A DNA stretch of 64,000 bases from Chelativorans sp. ZYF759 (GCF_012911015.1 NZ_WVVV01000016.1:1-64000); one strand, 5' to 3'. Positions 44,096 through 53,494 are shown, numbered from the stretch's first letter. Translations and numbers: made by a program. Notes: generated by a model not told the origin, from the sequence alone.

Positions 44096-46517
44096 CGCCG
44101 ATCCCCCTTTCCAAAAGCCAGGCCTTTGGCCATTCCGGGCCGTAGTCCTGGCGAAGCTGATCGATACGCTTGAGGTGGTCCTTGCCGGACGCGCCCGTGA
44201 AGGCCAGAGCGACCGGACCGAGCGCCATGTCGAAGAGACGCCTGCCCTCGGGGCTCGCGACATAGTATTCGCGCTTGGGCGTGGCCGTTGCCACGATCTC
44301 GAGCTGGCGTTCGTTGAACCCGATGCGCTCGTAGAACTCCCGCGTGCCAGGCTCGCGCGCGGCGCCGTTCGGCAGACAGATCTTTGTGGGGCAGCTCTCT
44401 TTGAGCACATCGATAATGCCGGAGCGCTCCGCATCCGAGATCGACTGGGTGGCCAGGACGACCGCGCAATTGGCCTTGCGCAACACCTTGAGCCATTCCC
44501 TGATCTTGTCACGGAACGTGGGGTGACCGAGCATCAGCCAGGCCTCGTCGAGCACGATGAGGCTCGGGCCCCCCGTCAGGCGTTTTTCGATCCGGCGGAA
44601 GAGATAGAGCAATACCGGCACGAGATTGCGCTCGCCCATGCTCATCAGTTCCTCGACCTCAAAAGTCTGGAAGGAGCCGAGTGCCAACCCGTCCTCTTCG
44701 GCATCGAGCAGTTGCCCCATCGGGCCGTCGACCGTGTAATGATGGAGCGCGTCCTTGATGTCGCGCATCTGCACGCCACTCACGAAGTCCGAAAGCGAGC
44801 GGCCGCGGGCCGACGCCATCAAACCGATCTGGCGGGAGATGGCATTGCGATGATCGGGCGTGATGGTGACGCCCTGCATCGCAACCAGGGTTTCTATCCA
44901 CTCCGATGCCCATGCCCGGTCTCCGGCGGTCGAGAGCTCGGCCAGCGGGCAGAATGACAGCGAGGCGGTCCCCTCCCCTGCCCCGATCTCGTAGTGATCG
45001 CCATTGGCCGCAATCGTCAGCGGGAGCAGTGATCTGCCCTTGTCGAAAGCGAAGATCTGCGCGTTCTCATAGCGACGAAACTGCGCACAGATCAGCGCCA
45101 GCAATGTCGACTTGCCCGAACCGGTCGGCCCGAAGACAAGCGTATGTCCCACATCGTCGACATGAAGGTTCAACCGGAAGGGCGTGGAGCCGGAGGCGAC
45201 CTGCATCAGAGGCGGAGCGCCGGTCGGATAGAACGGGCATGGCGCAGCCGCACTGCCTGACCAGACCGAATTGAGCGGGATGAGATCGGCGAGGTTGCGC
45301 GTATTGATCAGCGGCTCGCGGATATTGGCGTAGCTGACCCCAGGCAGGCTTCCGAGATAGGCCTCCGTGGCGTTGAGCGTCTCGATCCGTGCGCCGAACC
45401 CCTCGGCCTGGACAAGCCGGCGCACGGCCTCGGCCTGGTCGCGCAGGCGAGCATCGTCGGCGTCGAACATGACGATGACCGGCGTATAGTAGCCATAGGC
45501 GACAAGCTGGGACGAGGCCTCGGCAATGGCGTCCTCGGTCTCGGCCACCATCAACATGGCGTCCTGGTCGGCCGACCGGTTTTGGGTCTGGAAGAGCTGA
45601 TCGAAGAAAGGGCGAACCTTCTGCTGCCATTTCTTGCGTGTGCGCTCGAGCCTGGCGCGGGCTTCCTGATCGTCGAGGAAAACGAAGCGGGATGACCAGC
45701 GGTAGGTCAGCGGCATCAGGTCGAGCGAGTTGAGGATGCCGGGCCAGCTTTCGGCCGGAAAACCGTCGATCGCCACTATTGCGAGGTAGCGGCCATCGAC
45801 GAGCGGTGAGAGCCCATGCTGGAACTCGGCCGTCGCGAGCCAATCGAGATACATGGGGATGGCCGGCAGGCGCACCGGATGGCTCTCGCCGACAATGCAG
45901 AACCGGATGAACTGGAACAGCTCATCATACTGGACATTGCGGCTTGTCTCCGGATCTACAATTGTGCGCGTCACCATGCGCCGGATGGAGAGAACGTTCG
46001 CCAGATATTGCTCGAACTCACGGATCGATGTCCGGAACGCGTCGAGGACGATATCGGCATAGGCTTCGCCCCGGCTCTCGTTGTCGGAATAGACATAGCG
46101 GGCGAGCCCTGAGCGTCGGGGTTCAGGCGGCCGGTAGGTCAGGATGATGGCGTGCTGGCTTTCATAATGCCCGCGCTCTGCCTCGAAATGTGCCCGGCGT
46201 TCATCGTCGATCGCCCGTGTCACCCGGTCGGGGAAGTGGCAATCCTCGCCTGCGGGATAGGCGGTCGCGGGCACACGGACGGCTTCGACCTGTATCATCC
46301 AGCCTGAACCGAGCCGGGCGAGAATCGTGTTGATCTGCCGCGAGACCTCGTTGCGTTCGAGACTGGTTGAGCTCTCCGAATCCGGGCCGGCAAAGTACCA
46401 GCCTGCCATGACCGACCCGTCCTTCAAGAGGATCACGCCGTCATCGACGAGACCCGCATAGGGCAATAGGTCGGCGAAGGATGGCTTTGTATTGCGGAAC
46501 TGTCGCAGCGCGACCAT
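44067..46517 (-). CDS. trbE: Mating-pair ATPase TrbE (VirB4)
   Basis: An 816-residue VirB4-type ATPase that powers pilus assembly. It has the CagE/VirB4 N-terminal domain, Walker A FGPTGSGKSTLLAL near residue 464, Walker B LIVLDEAWLML, and the following VVLATQSISDAERSG. Full length. It lies 3 bases after trbD. Confidence 0.96.
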   Translation of the reverse strand: MVALRQFRNTKPSFADLLPYAGLVDDGVILLKDGSVMAGWYFAGPDSESSTSLERNEVSRQINTILARLGSGWMIQVEAVRVPATAYPAGEDCHFPDRVTRAIDDERRAHFEAERGHYESQHAIILTYRPPEPRRSGLARYVYSDNESRGEAYADIVLDAFRTSIREFEQYLANVLSIRRMVTRTIVDPETSRNVQYDELFQFIRFCIVGESHPVRLPAIPMYLDWLATAEFQHGLSPLVDGRYLAIVAIDGFPAESWPGILNSLDLMPLTYRWSSRFVFLDDQEARARLERTRKKWQQKVRPFFDQLFQTQNRSADQDAMLMVAETEDAIAEASSQLVAYGYYTPVIVMFDADDARLRDQAEAVRRLVQAEGFGARIETLNATEAYLGSLPGVSYANIREPLINTRNLADLIPLNSVWSGSAAAPCPFYPTGAPPLMQVASGSTPFRLNLHVDDVGHTLVFGPTGSGKSTLLALICAQFRRYENAQIFAFDKGRSLLPLTIAANGDHYEIGAGEGTASLSFCPLAELSTAGDRAWASEWIETLVAMQGVTITPDHRNAISRQIGLMASARGRSLSDFVSGVQMRDIKDALHHYTVDGPMGQLLDAEEDGLALGSFQTFEVEELMSMGERNLVPVLLYLFRRIEKRLTGGPSLIVLDEAWLMLGHPTFRDKIREWLKVLRKANCAVVLATQSISDAERSGIIDVLKESCPTKICLPNGAAREPGTREFYERIGFNERQLEIVATATPKREYYVASPEGRRLFDMALGPVALAFTGASGKDHLKRIDQLRQDYGPEWPKAWLLERGIGDAETILARD

Positions 46518-46520
46518 GGC

Positions 46521-46820
46521 TCAGGATTTCCTCCAGGGTGTGGAGGTCGGGCGATAGGTCGGCAGGTATCCGATATGACGCAGATAGATCTGCCTCATCA
46601 TAGGGTCCGCTTTCGCCATCATGCGAAGAGCGGCAACGACCGCGATCCAGATCGCGATGCCGAACAGCGCCGAGAACCAGGTCAGCACCACAAAGATCAG
46701 GATGATGGCCGCGAGCCCTGTCAGAAGGACCAGTTCGCGATCAGCGCCCATCAAATGGTTCGGGCGCGAAAGCGCCCGATGGATGCGTGATCGCGTGAGC
46801 GGGTCGCCGGCATCAGCCAT
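46521..46820 (-). CDS. trbD: Mating-pair formation protein TrbD (VirB3)
   Basis: A 99-residue inner-membrane protein of the VirB3 family: it begins with a helical [21 protein letters not shown] and has two close hydrophobic segments ([34 protein letters not shown]). The start overlaps trbC by 8 bases. Confidence 0.93.
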   Translation of the reverse strand: MADAGDPLTRSRIHRALSRPNHLMGADRELVLLTGLAAIILIFVVLTWFSALFGIAIWIAVVAALRMMAKADPMMRQIYLRHIGYLPTYRPTSTPWRKS

Positions 46821-47187
46821 CGGTCCCCTCCCCTGCCCCAGATCGCACCGTGAGCTCGACATGTCCGATCGAGGCGCCCGAGGCACCGAAGAGGCCGACG
46901 ATCTGTGTCGCGCCAAGCAGGATGCCCGCGACCAGCACGACATACATGAGCCGTCGGGCAAAATCGTTGAGCTCGCCGCCGAAGATCAACATGCCGCCGG
47001 CGACCGCGACGGCGGCGAGCGCAATGAAGCCCGCGACCGGGCCGGTGATCGATTGCTGGATCTGTTGCAGTGGACCTTCCCACGGCAGGCCCCCGCCGCC
47101 GCCCGCAAGTGCGGGCGTCGCGGCAACGAGGCAGAATCCTGCCGCGATGAACCAGAGGGTCGCCGTTCGGCGGGAACTATGCGGCAT
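46813..47187 (-). CDS. trbC: Conjugative pilin TrbC (VirB2)
   Basis: A 124-residue prepilin with a long leader ending [18 protein letters not shown] and two hydrophobic segments of mature pilin ([41 protein letters not shown]). TraF (9518-10051) would process and probably cyclise it. The ATG at 47187 follows GAGGAAAG and overlaps trbB by 11 bases; another ATG lies 4 codons upstream. Confidence 0.93.
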   Translation of the reverse strand: MPHSSRRTATLWFIAAGFCLVAATPALAGGGGGLPWEGPLQQIQQSITGPVAGFIALAAVAVAGGMLIFGGELNDFARRLMYVVLVAGILLGATQIVGLFGASGASIGHVELTVRSGAGEGTDG

Positions 47188-48148
47188 GGCTTTCCTCATC
47201 GATCTGGGGATGGTGGCGGGTTTCGTAGCGCGTGCCGTCAAAGCCCCTGACGTGCATGACGTCGCGCACGCGGCGCCCCTGCCCCGCGCGTTCGATCGAA
47301 ACCACGAGATCAACGGCTTCGCCGATCACCTCGCACATCGACTGCTGACTGACCTCCGCAGTGAGTTGCTCGAGGCGACGAAGGGCTGAAATGGCGCTGT
47401 TGGAGTGAATGGTGGTCACACCACCTGGATGTCCCGTATTCCAGGCCTTGAGCAGGGTGAGCGCTGCCCCGTCGCGGACCTCGCCAACGATTATGCGGTC
47501 CGGTCTCAAGCGCATCGTGCTCTTCAGCAGCCGCGCCATATTCACCGTGTCGCTGGTGTGGAGGGCAACCGCGTTGTCGGCAGCGCACTGGATCTCCGCG
47601 GTGTCCTCAAGAACGACCAGACGATCATTGGGGGCAGCCGCGACAATCTCCGCGATCACCGCATTGGCGAGCGTCGTCTTGCCAGATCCGGTCCCGCCGC
47701 TGATGACGATGTTCAGGCGAGAGGCGACGGCGTTTCGGATGGCGGCCGTTTGCCCCATGGTCATGATCCCTGCACGCACATAGTCGTCGAGGGGAATAAG
47801 GCGTGACGCGCGCCGGCGAATGGTGAAGGTCGGTGCTGCGACGATCGGCGGAAGCAGGCCTTCGAACCGGTGTCCGCCGATCGGCAGTTCGCCCGAAATG
47901 ATTGGGTGCTCGCTGTCGGCTTCGGTCTGCAAAGCATGGGCCACGCTGCCGATGATGATTTCCGCGGCGCCTGGCTCGAGTGCGCCAAGGCTCTCGATCC
48001 CATCCCCCAGCCGTTCCACGAACAATCGCCCATCGGGGTTGAGCATGATCTCGACCACCGACACGTCCCTTAGGGCCGAACAAATGCCCTTACCAAGCGC
48101 TTCCTGGAGCTTGCGCACGAGTCGGGACTGGGACTGTGACATAGTCAT
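47177..48148 (-). CDS. trbB: Mating-pair ATPase TrbB (VirB11)
   Basis: A 323-residue hexameric secretion ATPase: VirB11 N-terminal domain ([18 protein letters not shown]), Walker [16 protein letters not shown] near residue 150, Asp-box [12 protein letters not shown], Walker [15 protein letters not shown] and the His box [16 protein letters not shown]. The ATG at 48148 follows GGAGGGGGGCA. It is the first gene of the trb operon here; in Ti plasmids traI would precede it. Confidence 0.95.
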   Translation of the reverse strand: MTMSQSQSRLVRKLQEALGKGICSALRDVSVVEIMLNPDGRLFVERLGDGIESLGALEPGAAEIIIGSVAHALQTEADSEHPIISGELPIGGHRFEGLLPPIVAAPTFTIRRRASRLIPLDDYVRAGIMTMGQTAAIRNAVASRLNIVISGGTGSGKTTLANAVIAEIVAAAPNDRLVVLEDTAEIQCAADNAVALHTSDTVNMARLLKSTMRLRPDRIIVGEVRDGAALTLLKAWNTGHPGGVTTIHSNSAISALRRLEQLTAEVSQQSMCEVIGEAVDLVVSIERAGQGRRVRDVMHVRGFDGTRYETRHHPQIDEESHAA

Positions 48149-48292
48149 TGCCCCCCTCCCCGAGCCCACGGGAGGGTGGAGCACGTACTGCGGTTTAAGG
48201 GGTTCGCAGCCCATTTCACTTTGCCCGTCATCGCGCCTGTCCGTTCGTTCATTCGGCGGCCCTATGGACCACGGAAGAATGTGAAACGTCAG

Positions 48293-48310
48293 CCCGGCAG
48301 AATTGCCGGG
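48293..48310. repeat. Inverted repeat CCCGGCA-N4-TGCCGGG, trb/rep copy 1
   Basis: CCCGGCA-gaat-TGCCGGG, perfect 7-bp arms, 145 bases upstream of the trbB ATG in the divergent trbB-repA region. It has the same arms as the repeats at 48389 and at 6030-6047 beside oriT. Confidence 0.6.
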
Positions 48311-48388
48311 TTACGGACGGGTGAGTCGGGGTGATATTGGACTTCCACACTCACCGGTGGGCCCGATCGTTGAGGGATAGCCCCAGGC

Positions 48389-48406
48389 CCCGGCATTTCT
48401 GCCGGG
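48389..48406. repeat. Inverted repeat CCCGGCA-N4-TGCCGGG, trb/rep copy 2
   Basis: CCCGGCA-tttc-TGCCGGG, 7-bp arms, 96 bases right of copy 1. It is followed by ATTTCTATTG, so it could terminate a rightward transcript, but the repeated arms suggest a protein site. Confidence 0.6.
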
Positions 48407-48578
48407 ATTTCTATTGTAGTGCTCGGGAGCTACCGAACTCCGTAACTGATTGAAAAATATAGCGATGTCCGAGCCAATCAAAGCCGCGGAAAGACAGCAG
48501 CGCTCCAGACGGTAAGCTTCTGTTAACCTAAAATTCCTTGCCTACGAACGGGAATCGGACATACTGGCGCTAAATCGA

Positions 48579-48596
48579 CCAACTAGCGGTAGTTGG
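48579..48596 (+). promoter_or_regulatory. 18-bp palindrome upstream of repA, lux-box-like
   Basis: CCAACTA-gcgg-TAGTTGG is a perfect 18-bp dyad, the size of a tra or lux box, ending 32 bases before the repA ATG. It is flanked by TGGCGCT direct repeats (48565-48571, 48594-48600). In Ti plasmids TraR boxes control repABC from here. It could instead be a RepA autorepression site. Confidence 0.45.
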
Positions 48597-48628
48597 CGCT
48601 ATTTTCTTTCTTGGGGACCGGAGTGGGA

Positions 48629-49816
48629 ATGACTATTCTCCCAGCATTTGAGTTTGATGACAAGATCCTTGCCCAGGGGGCGGAGATTTCGCGCAAACTC
48701 GATCAATTGCGAATTGAGAAGTTTCCGACTGAGGGCCAAAAAACGCTCCGGCGGTTCTCGATGGCTGAAGTCGCCCACTATTTGGGCGTCAGTCCGAACA
48801 ATCTGAAGCGGCTCCATCTCGAAAAGAAAGGCCCAGAACCGTTTGTGGGCGCCGGAGGCCGGCGCTTCTATTCTGCTGAGCAGATGACCGAGCTCCGGCA
48901 CTATCTCGACAAGAATGGGCGATCGGATTCCAAGAAGTATGTGCCCTATCGCAAACCCGGCGAGAAGTTGCAGGTCATCGCCGTCGTCAACTTCAAGGGC
49001 GGTTCTGGAAAGACCACGACGACGGCGCACCTTGCGCAACACCTCGCTCTCACTGGCCACAGGGTCCTTACGGTGGATCTTGATCCACAGGCTTCACTTT
49101 CAGCGCTCCACGGGTTTCAGCCGGAGCTCGATAAGAACCCTTCACTCTACGACGCAATCCGGTACGAGAGTCCCGCCCCGCTTGAAAGCGTCATCCAGAA
49201 GACGAACTTCCCATTGCTCGACATCGTTCCTGCGAACCTTGAGCTGCAGGAATACGAGTACGAAACGCCGCTTGCTATGCAGTCCCCGTCTCAGGAGGGG
49301 AAACGATTCTTCACAAGGGTCGCCCGACCGCTTGATTCTGTCAGCGAGAACTACGACGTCGTCGTCATCGATTGCCCGCCTCAGCTTGGATATCTGACGC
49401 TGTCGGCACTCTCGGCAGCCACTTCCGTCCTAATTACCGTCCACCCGCAGATGCTGGATCTCATGTCCATGAGTCAGTTTCTGCTGATGCTGGGCAATAT
49501 CCTGAAGTCGATCAAGAATGCTGGCGCCCACGTCCAGCTGGACTGGTTGCGCTATCTCATCACGCGATATGAGCCCACGGACATCCCACAGGCACAGATG
49601 GTCGGCTTCATGCAGTCGATGCTTGCTGAGGAAATTCTGAAAAGCCCGATGCTCAAATCTACGGCGATCTCGGATGCCGGCCTCACCAAGCAGACGCTCT
49701 ATGAGGTGGAGCGATCGAACTTCAATCGCGACACCTATGATCGGGCAATCGATAGCATGGATGCCGTCAACTTCGAGATCCAGGGTCTCATTCACCAGGC
49801 ATGGGGGCGGTTGTGA
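48629..49816 (+). CDS. repA: Partition ATPase and autorepressor RepA
   Basis: A 395-residue ParA-family protein of repABC plasmids. The N-terminal HTH region (FSMAEVAHYLGVSPNNLKRLHLE) is followed by the deviant Walker A NFKGGSGKTTTTAHLA near residues 121-132, Walker A' DLDPQASLSAL and DVVVIDCPPQLGYL. It moves plasmid copies and represses the operon. The start MTILPAFE is chosen over one 12 codons earlier because GGAGTGGGA lies just upstream and RepA proteins begin near here. Confidence 0.95.
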   Translation: MTILPAFEFDDKILAQGAEISRKLDQLRIEKFPTEGQKTLRRFSMAEVAHYLGVSPNNLKRLHLEKKGPEPFVGAGGRRFYSAEQMTELRHYLDKNGRSDSKKYVPYRKPGEKLQVIAVVNFKGGSGKTTTTAHLAQHLALTGHRVLTVDLDPQASLSALHGFQPELDKNPSLYDAIRYESPAPLESVIQKTNFPLLDIVPANLELQEYEYETPLAMQSPSQEGKRFFTRVARPLDSVSENYDVVVIDCPPQLGYLTLSALSAATSVLITVHPQMLDLMSMSQFLLMLGNILKSIKNAGAHVQLDWLRYLITRYEPTDIPQAQMVGFMQSMLAEEILKSPMLKSTAISDAGLTKQTLYEVERSNFNRDTYDRAIDSMDAVNFEIQGLIHQAWGRL

Positions 49817-49817
49817 T

Positions 49818-49833
49818 GTTGACTGCCGTCAAA
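49818..49833 (+). other. parS: parS-like centromere site
   Basis: GTTGACTGCCGTCAAA fits the repABC parS consensus GTTNNCNGCNGNNAAC except for the last base. It lies at the repA stop codon in the 75-base repA-repB gap, one of the known places for parS. RepB would bind it. The same bases also read TTGAC-TGCC-GTCAA, an Fnr-like dyad, which I consider coincidental. Confidence 0.55.
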
Positions 49834-49891
49834 ACCGACAAAAAAACCTACGGTTTCAAGTGCATAAACCGAGTAAGGGGGTTCTAGTCGA

Positions 49892-50902
49892 ATGGCTCGG
49901 AAAAACCCCTTTGCCAACATTATGGACAGCAGCGACACACCTGCCGACAGGCCCGTCGCGCGGGATTACAGCTTCAAGGGCGCATCACGCTCGCTCATAA
50001 GTTCGATCGACGAGATGGCGGCCCAGGCAGGCAAGCTGCTCGAGGGCGAGACAATAGTCGAGGTTGATCCCAACCTAGTGGACCAATCCTTCGCCAATGA
50101 TCGCCTCAACGTTGATCAGGAGGATTACGAGGCAGACTACGCCCAGGTGCTCGAGTCAATCCGCAGTTCTGGCCAGAATTCTCCTGCGCTCCTTCGCCCT
50201 CACCCACAGCATCCCGGCCGCTACATGTTGGTCTTTGGTCGGCTCCGGTGGCGCGCTGCAACGGAACTCGGTCTCAAGCTGCGTGCCGTTGTTAAGGAGA
50301 TTTCCGAACGCGATCATGTGATCGCGCAGGGACAGGAAAACAATGCGCGGGCGAACACCTCCTTCATCGAGAAGGCGTTGTTCGCTGCGGACATCGTTCA
50401 GCGCAAGTTTGACGAGGACAATGCGACCGCGCTCGCCGCAATCGGTGTCGACCGGCCCACCCTCTCGAAAATGCTGTCCGTTGCCTCGATGCCTCAGGAA
50501 CTGCTTTTGGCCATCGGCCGCGCCAAAGGCGTTGGCCGCGATCGTTGGTATGAACTCAAGTTGCTCCTTGACAAACCGGGGAATGTCGAAACTGCCTTGG
50601 CTCAGACGTCGAATGCCGATTTTCAGGGACTGCCTAGCGAAGCTCGGTTCGACGCGATCGTCGCGAAACTAAAAGCGTCCAAGCCACGCCGTCGCGCGGC
50701 GCCGGCATCGTCCAAACGCACCTGGGCGCCATCCGATGGACGTCTCGCCGCAGAGATGATGGCGAACGGAAAGAGATACACCATCGCCCTCAGGGCGAAG
50801 GGTGCCGACGCAACTGCGTTCGGTGACTACCTCTCGGAGAACCTCTCTGCTCTTTACGAGGATTTCCGGAAGGCAAAAGGCGAAACCACAAACGGAGATT
50901 GA
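49892..50902 (+). CDS. repB: Partition protein RepB (ParB family)
   Basis: A 336-residue ParB-like protein. It begins MARKNPFANIMDSSDTP, typical of RepB, and has the ParB/Spo0J nuclease-like domain (SIRSSGQNSPALLRPHPQHP, then GRLRWRAATELGL, then GQENNARANTSFIEKALFA) followed by an HTH region (IGVDRPTLSKMLSVASMP). It binds parS and loads RepA. It forms an operon with repA and repC. Confidence 0.95.
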   Translation: MARKNPFANIMDSSDTPADRPVARDYSFKGASRSLISSIDEMAAQAGKLLEGETIVEVDPNLVDQSFANDRLNVDQEDYEADYAQVLESIRSSGQNSPALLRPHPQHPGRYMLVFGRLRWRAATELGLKLRAVVKEISERDHVIAQGQENNARANTSFIEKALFAADIVQRKFDEDNATALAAIGVDRPTLSKMLSVASMPQELLLAIGRAKGVGRDRWYELKLLLDKPGNVETALAQTSNADFQGLPSEARFDAIVAKLKASKPRRRAAPASSKRTWAPSDGRLAAEMMANGKRYTIALRAKGADATAFGDYLSENLSALYEDFRKAKGETTNGD

Positions 50903-50909
50903 CCGCAAA

Positions 50910-50963
50910 AGAAAAAGGCCCCCCGAAACGGCAGTCCGGAAGACCTTCTCTATTAGTTTGGCG
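50910..50963 (-). ncRNA. Counter-transcribed RNA of repABC (RepE/IncA type)
   Basis: The repB-repC gap contains a minus-strand promoter TTGACT (50993-50998), 17-base spacer, GATTCT (50970-50975), and 25-50 bases on, an intrinsic terminator: arms at 50937-50945 and 50917-50925 (GGTCTTCCG pairing with CGGGGGGCC, including G-U pairs) followed by TTTTT. This is the expected position for the antisense RNA that limits RepC synthesis and causes incompatibility. The 5' end is estimated. Confidence 0.82.
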
Positions 50964-51068
50964 ACTGAGAGAATCCCACTTCCGCGAATCATAGTCAAGG
51001 CCATATGGGCCACTTCGTGCGCCGTTTCGGCGAGCAGGTTTCTTTTGCCTAGCGATAGGTGAAGAAAA

Positions 51069-52382
51069 ATGCAGACGCATATCCCAACGACGCCCTTTGG
51101 GCGGCGAACGATGTCGCTTGGCATGATGGCAAGCCAAGCCCGTTCCAAGGCAATGCCGGATGGCGCGCAGGTCGAGAAATGGAAGGTGTTCCAGTCGATC
51201 CGCGAGGCCAAGGAACTGATTGGCGCAACGGACCGGTCGCTGACTGTCCTCAATGCCCTTCTGTCGTTCCATCACCACGACGAGCTCGCCGGTGACGGCA
51301 AGCTGATCGTATGGCCATCAAACGAGGCGCTGAAGGCCCGTTCCAACGGAATGCCGGCGACGACGCTGCGCCGACATCTCGCCGTGCTCGTCGATTGCGG
51401 CCTGGTCATTCGCCGCGACAGTCCCAATGGCAAGCGCTTCGCACGCAAGGGCAGGGGAGGGGAGATCGAACAGGCCTATGGCTTCGACCTTTCTCCGATC
51501 GTCACGCGGGCTCAAGAGTTCAGGGACATGGCCGAGGCCATCCGTGCCGAGAAGAAGGCGTTTCGTGTTGCCAGGGAGCGCCTGACGCTTCTGCGTCGCG
51601 ATATTGTCAAGCTCATCGAGACTGGCATCGAAGAGGGGGTTCCTGGCAATTGGGGCCGGGTCCAGCAGGCCTACCAGGCGATCGTCGGCCGTCTGCCGCG
51701 CTCGGCGCCAAAGCAGCTCATCGACGACATCTGCGTCGATCTGCACGGCCTCTACACCGAGATACTAGAGGTATTGGAATCATTCACAAAAACACAGAAT
51801 ATGGACGCCAATGAGTCCCATTCTGGTCGCCACATACAGAATTCAAAACCAGACTCCATATCTGAATCTGAAGTTGGCTCTGGAAAAGAAAATGAAGCGG
51901 GCAGCAGCGCCGCGGAAACCGACAACGTACGCAGCCTCCCGAAGCGGGATCTGCCATTGGGAATCGTGCTGGAAGCGTGCCCAAGCCTGCGTGAGTTGGC
52001 GCAAGGCGGCGATATTCGCCATTGGCGGGACTTTCTGGCGACGGCTGAGCTTGCCCGCCCGATGCTGGCGATCAGTCCGAGCGCCTGGAGCGACGCCCGG
52101 GAGGTCATGGGTGAGCAGCATGCGGCGATCACGCTGGCGGCCATCTATCAGCGAGCCGCTCAGATCAACAGTCCGGGTGGATATCTGCGCGGCCTGACTG
52201 AGCGGGCGAGGGCGGGCAAATTCTCCACCTGGCCGATGATCATGGCGCTGCTCAACGCAGGCCTCAAGGCGCAAAATTCGTCTGAAACCAGCGCCGGGCC
52301 TGCAAAAGTACCCGATGATGACAGCCCACGCCTGCAGGTTTCGGATTCGCTGCTGAAGTCCTTGCAGAAGCCGAGACGATGA
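51069..52382 (+). CDS. repC: Replication initiator RepC
   Basis: A 437-residue initiator that starts MQTHIPTTPFGRRTMSL, the hallmark of RepC (usually TTPFGRRPM). The N-terminal DNA-binding domain is well conserved (KWKVFQSIREAKELIGATDRSLTVLNALLSFH, then TTLRRHLAVLVDCGLVIRRDSPNGKRF), a variable hydrophilic linker lies near residues 240-290, and the C-terminal domain ends with the usual LRGLTERARAGKFSTWPMIMAL. The origin is expected inside the gene; an A+T-rich patch at about 51760-51900 coincides with the linker. Confidence 0.95.
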   Translation: MQTHIPTTPFGRRTMSLGMMASQARSKAMPDGAQVEKWKVFQSIREAKELIGATDRSLTVLNALLSFHHHDELAGDGKLIVWPSNEALKARSNGMPATTLRRHLAVLVDCGLVIRRDSPNGKRFARKGRGGEIEQAYGFDLSPIVTRAQEFRDMAEAIRAEKKAFRVARERLTLLRRDIVKLIETGIEEGVPGNWGRVQQAYQAIVGRLPRSAPKQLIDDICVDLHGLYTEILEVLESFTKTQNMDANESHSGRHIQNSKPDSISESEVGSGKENEAGSSAAETDNVRSLPKRDLPLGIVLEACPSLRELAQGGDIRHWRDFLATAELARPMLAISPSAWSDAREVMGEQHAAITLAAIYQRAAQINSPGGYLRGLTERARAGKFSTWPMIMALLNAGLKAQNSSETSAGPAKVPDDDSPRLQVSDSLLKSLQKPRR

Positions 52383-52390
52383 TGCGCGGT

Positions 52391-53344
52391 TCACCCTCCA
52401 GCGGGACCAGCGTCGCTCTCCGCGTCCTCGGCAATCAGGCCGGTCCGTCGGGCGCGGTCGATGAGGTTCTTGACCGAGGAGGGCGACCATTTCGTGCCGC
52501 CACGCGGCGTGCGCTCGTGAAGCCGTTCGAGCTGGCCAGCGATTTCGCGAAGCGTGAGATCCGGGTTCGAGGAATGAATACCGGCAACAAGTGTCATCAG
52601 CCGATCCTCGGGAAGCCGCGGCGGAGATTTTCGGAGCAGGGCCGGGTCCGCCAAACGCTCGGCAACCAGCCACTTCACGGCGCGCCGAAGCCGCTCCGGA
52701 GTCCAGTCGAGACCCCGCTGCTTGAGGACACGCGCGATATCGTCCCATGTATGATCGGGGCGCATGCGCCGGACCGTCGGAAGCCACTGGTTGGCGTTCG
52801 CCTGGATACGAGCTCCATAGGCTGCTTTCTGTGCGGCTGTCATTTTGGCCAGCACGTCGGGCCGGCGCTCGCGGATACCAGGATTGCCCGGGAGTCGGCC
52901 TTTCGCCTTGGCTGCCTGGATGCCGGCCTTTGTGCGTTCCGAAATCAGCGCGCGTTCGAGCTGGGCGACGGCGCCAAGGACCTGCAGCGAGAACATTCCC
53001 TGCGGCGTCGTGGTGTCGATAGGATCGCGCAGAGATCGGAAATGCGCTCCCTTTGCCGTCAGATCCTCAATTACCTCAAGCAAATGGCTGACGGAGCGCG
53101 CCAGGCGGTCGAGTCGAACCACAACGAGGGTGTCACCGGCGCCGATCTCGCGCACAAGCCTGGCGAGGGCGGGGCGGGTTCGTGAGGCGCCGGAACCATG
53201 CTCTTGGACGATTGTGTCGCATCCGGCCGACCGTAGCTCGATCTCCTGCGCTTCCGTCGCCTGTTCGTCCGTGGAGACGCGCGCATAGCCGATAAGCCGA
53301 CCCTGTGGTCGACGAGAGGAGGGATTGCGCGGCGTTTTGGCCAT
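52391..53344 (-). CDS. Serine recombinase (resolvase/invertase family)
   Basis: A 317-residue serine recombinase. The catalytic domain begins RLIGYARVSTDEQ (nucleophile Ser) and has VVVRLDRLARSVSHLLEVIEDL; the helix LGAVAQLERALISERTKAG leads to the DNA-binding part. The C-terminal half is longer than in Tn3 resolvases and contains a second helical domain. It converges on repC with only 8 bases between stops. Thirteen bases upstream of its start codon a tniABQ transposon is inserted, so its own promoter or res site is probably displaced. Confidence 0.9.
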   Translation of the reverse strand: MAKTPRNPSSRRPQGRLIGYARVSTDEQATEAQEIELRSAGCDTIVQEHGSGASRTRPALARLVREIGAGDTLVVVRLDRLARSVSHLLEVIEDLTAKGAHFRSLRDPIDTTTPQGMFSLQVLGAVAQLERALISERTKAGIQAAKAKGRLPGNPGIRERRPDVLAKMTAAQKAAYGARIQANANQWLPTVRRMRPDHTWDDIARVLKQRGLDWTPERLRRAVKWLVAERLADPALLRKSPPRLPEDRLMTLVAGIHSSNPDLTLREIAGQLERLHERTPRGGTKWSPSSVKNLIDRARRTGLIAEDAESDAGPAGG

Positions 53345-53352
53345 TTGGACCG

Positions 53353-53357
53353 CCTGA
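53353..53357 (+). repeat. Target-site duplication CCTGA, left copy
   Basis: CCTGA directly before the left transposon end; the identical CCTGA follows the right end at 57332-57336. Five bases is the expected duplication for Tn5053/Tn402/Tn7-like transposases. Confidence 0.85.
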
Positions 53358-53494
53358 TGTCAGTTGTCAAAGTTAGCTTCAATGCGGAGCATGGAAGATC
53401 AATATCTTAGCGAAGGTTATGGTCACAGCAATCGGCTCCTGATTCCCCATAGTTGTCTTCACTATGTAGCACAAACTGCCCATACTTCCCTTCA

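Noticed and set aside
49819..49832. Fnr-type box TTGACTGCCGTCAA after repA
   Set aside because: It coincides with a parS-like sequence at the expected repA-repB position; a partition role is more likely.
52391..53344. Serine recombinase as the tniR gene of the adjacent transposon
   Set aside because: The left terminal repeat and target duplication lie between it and tniA, so it is outside the element.
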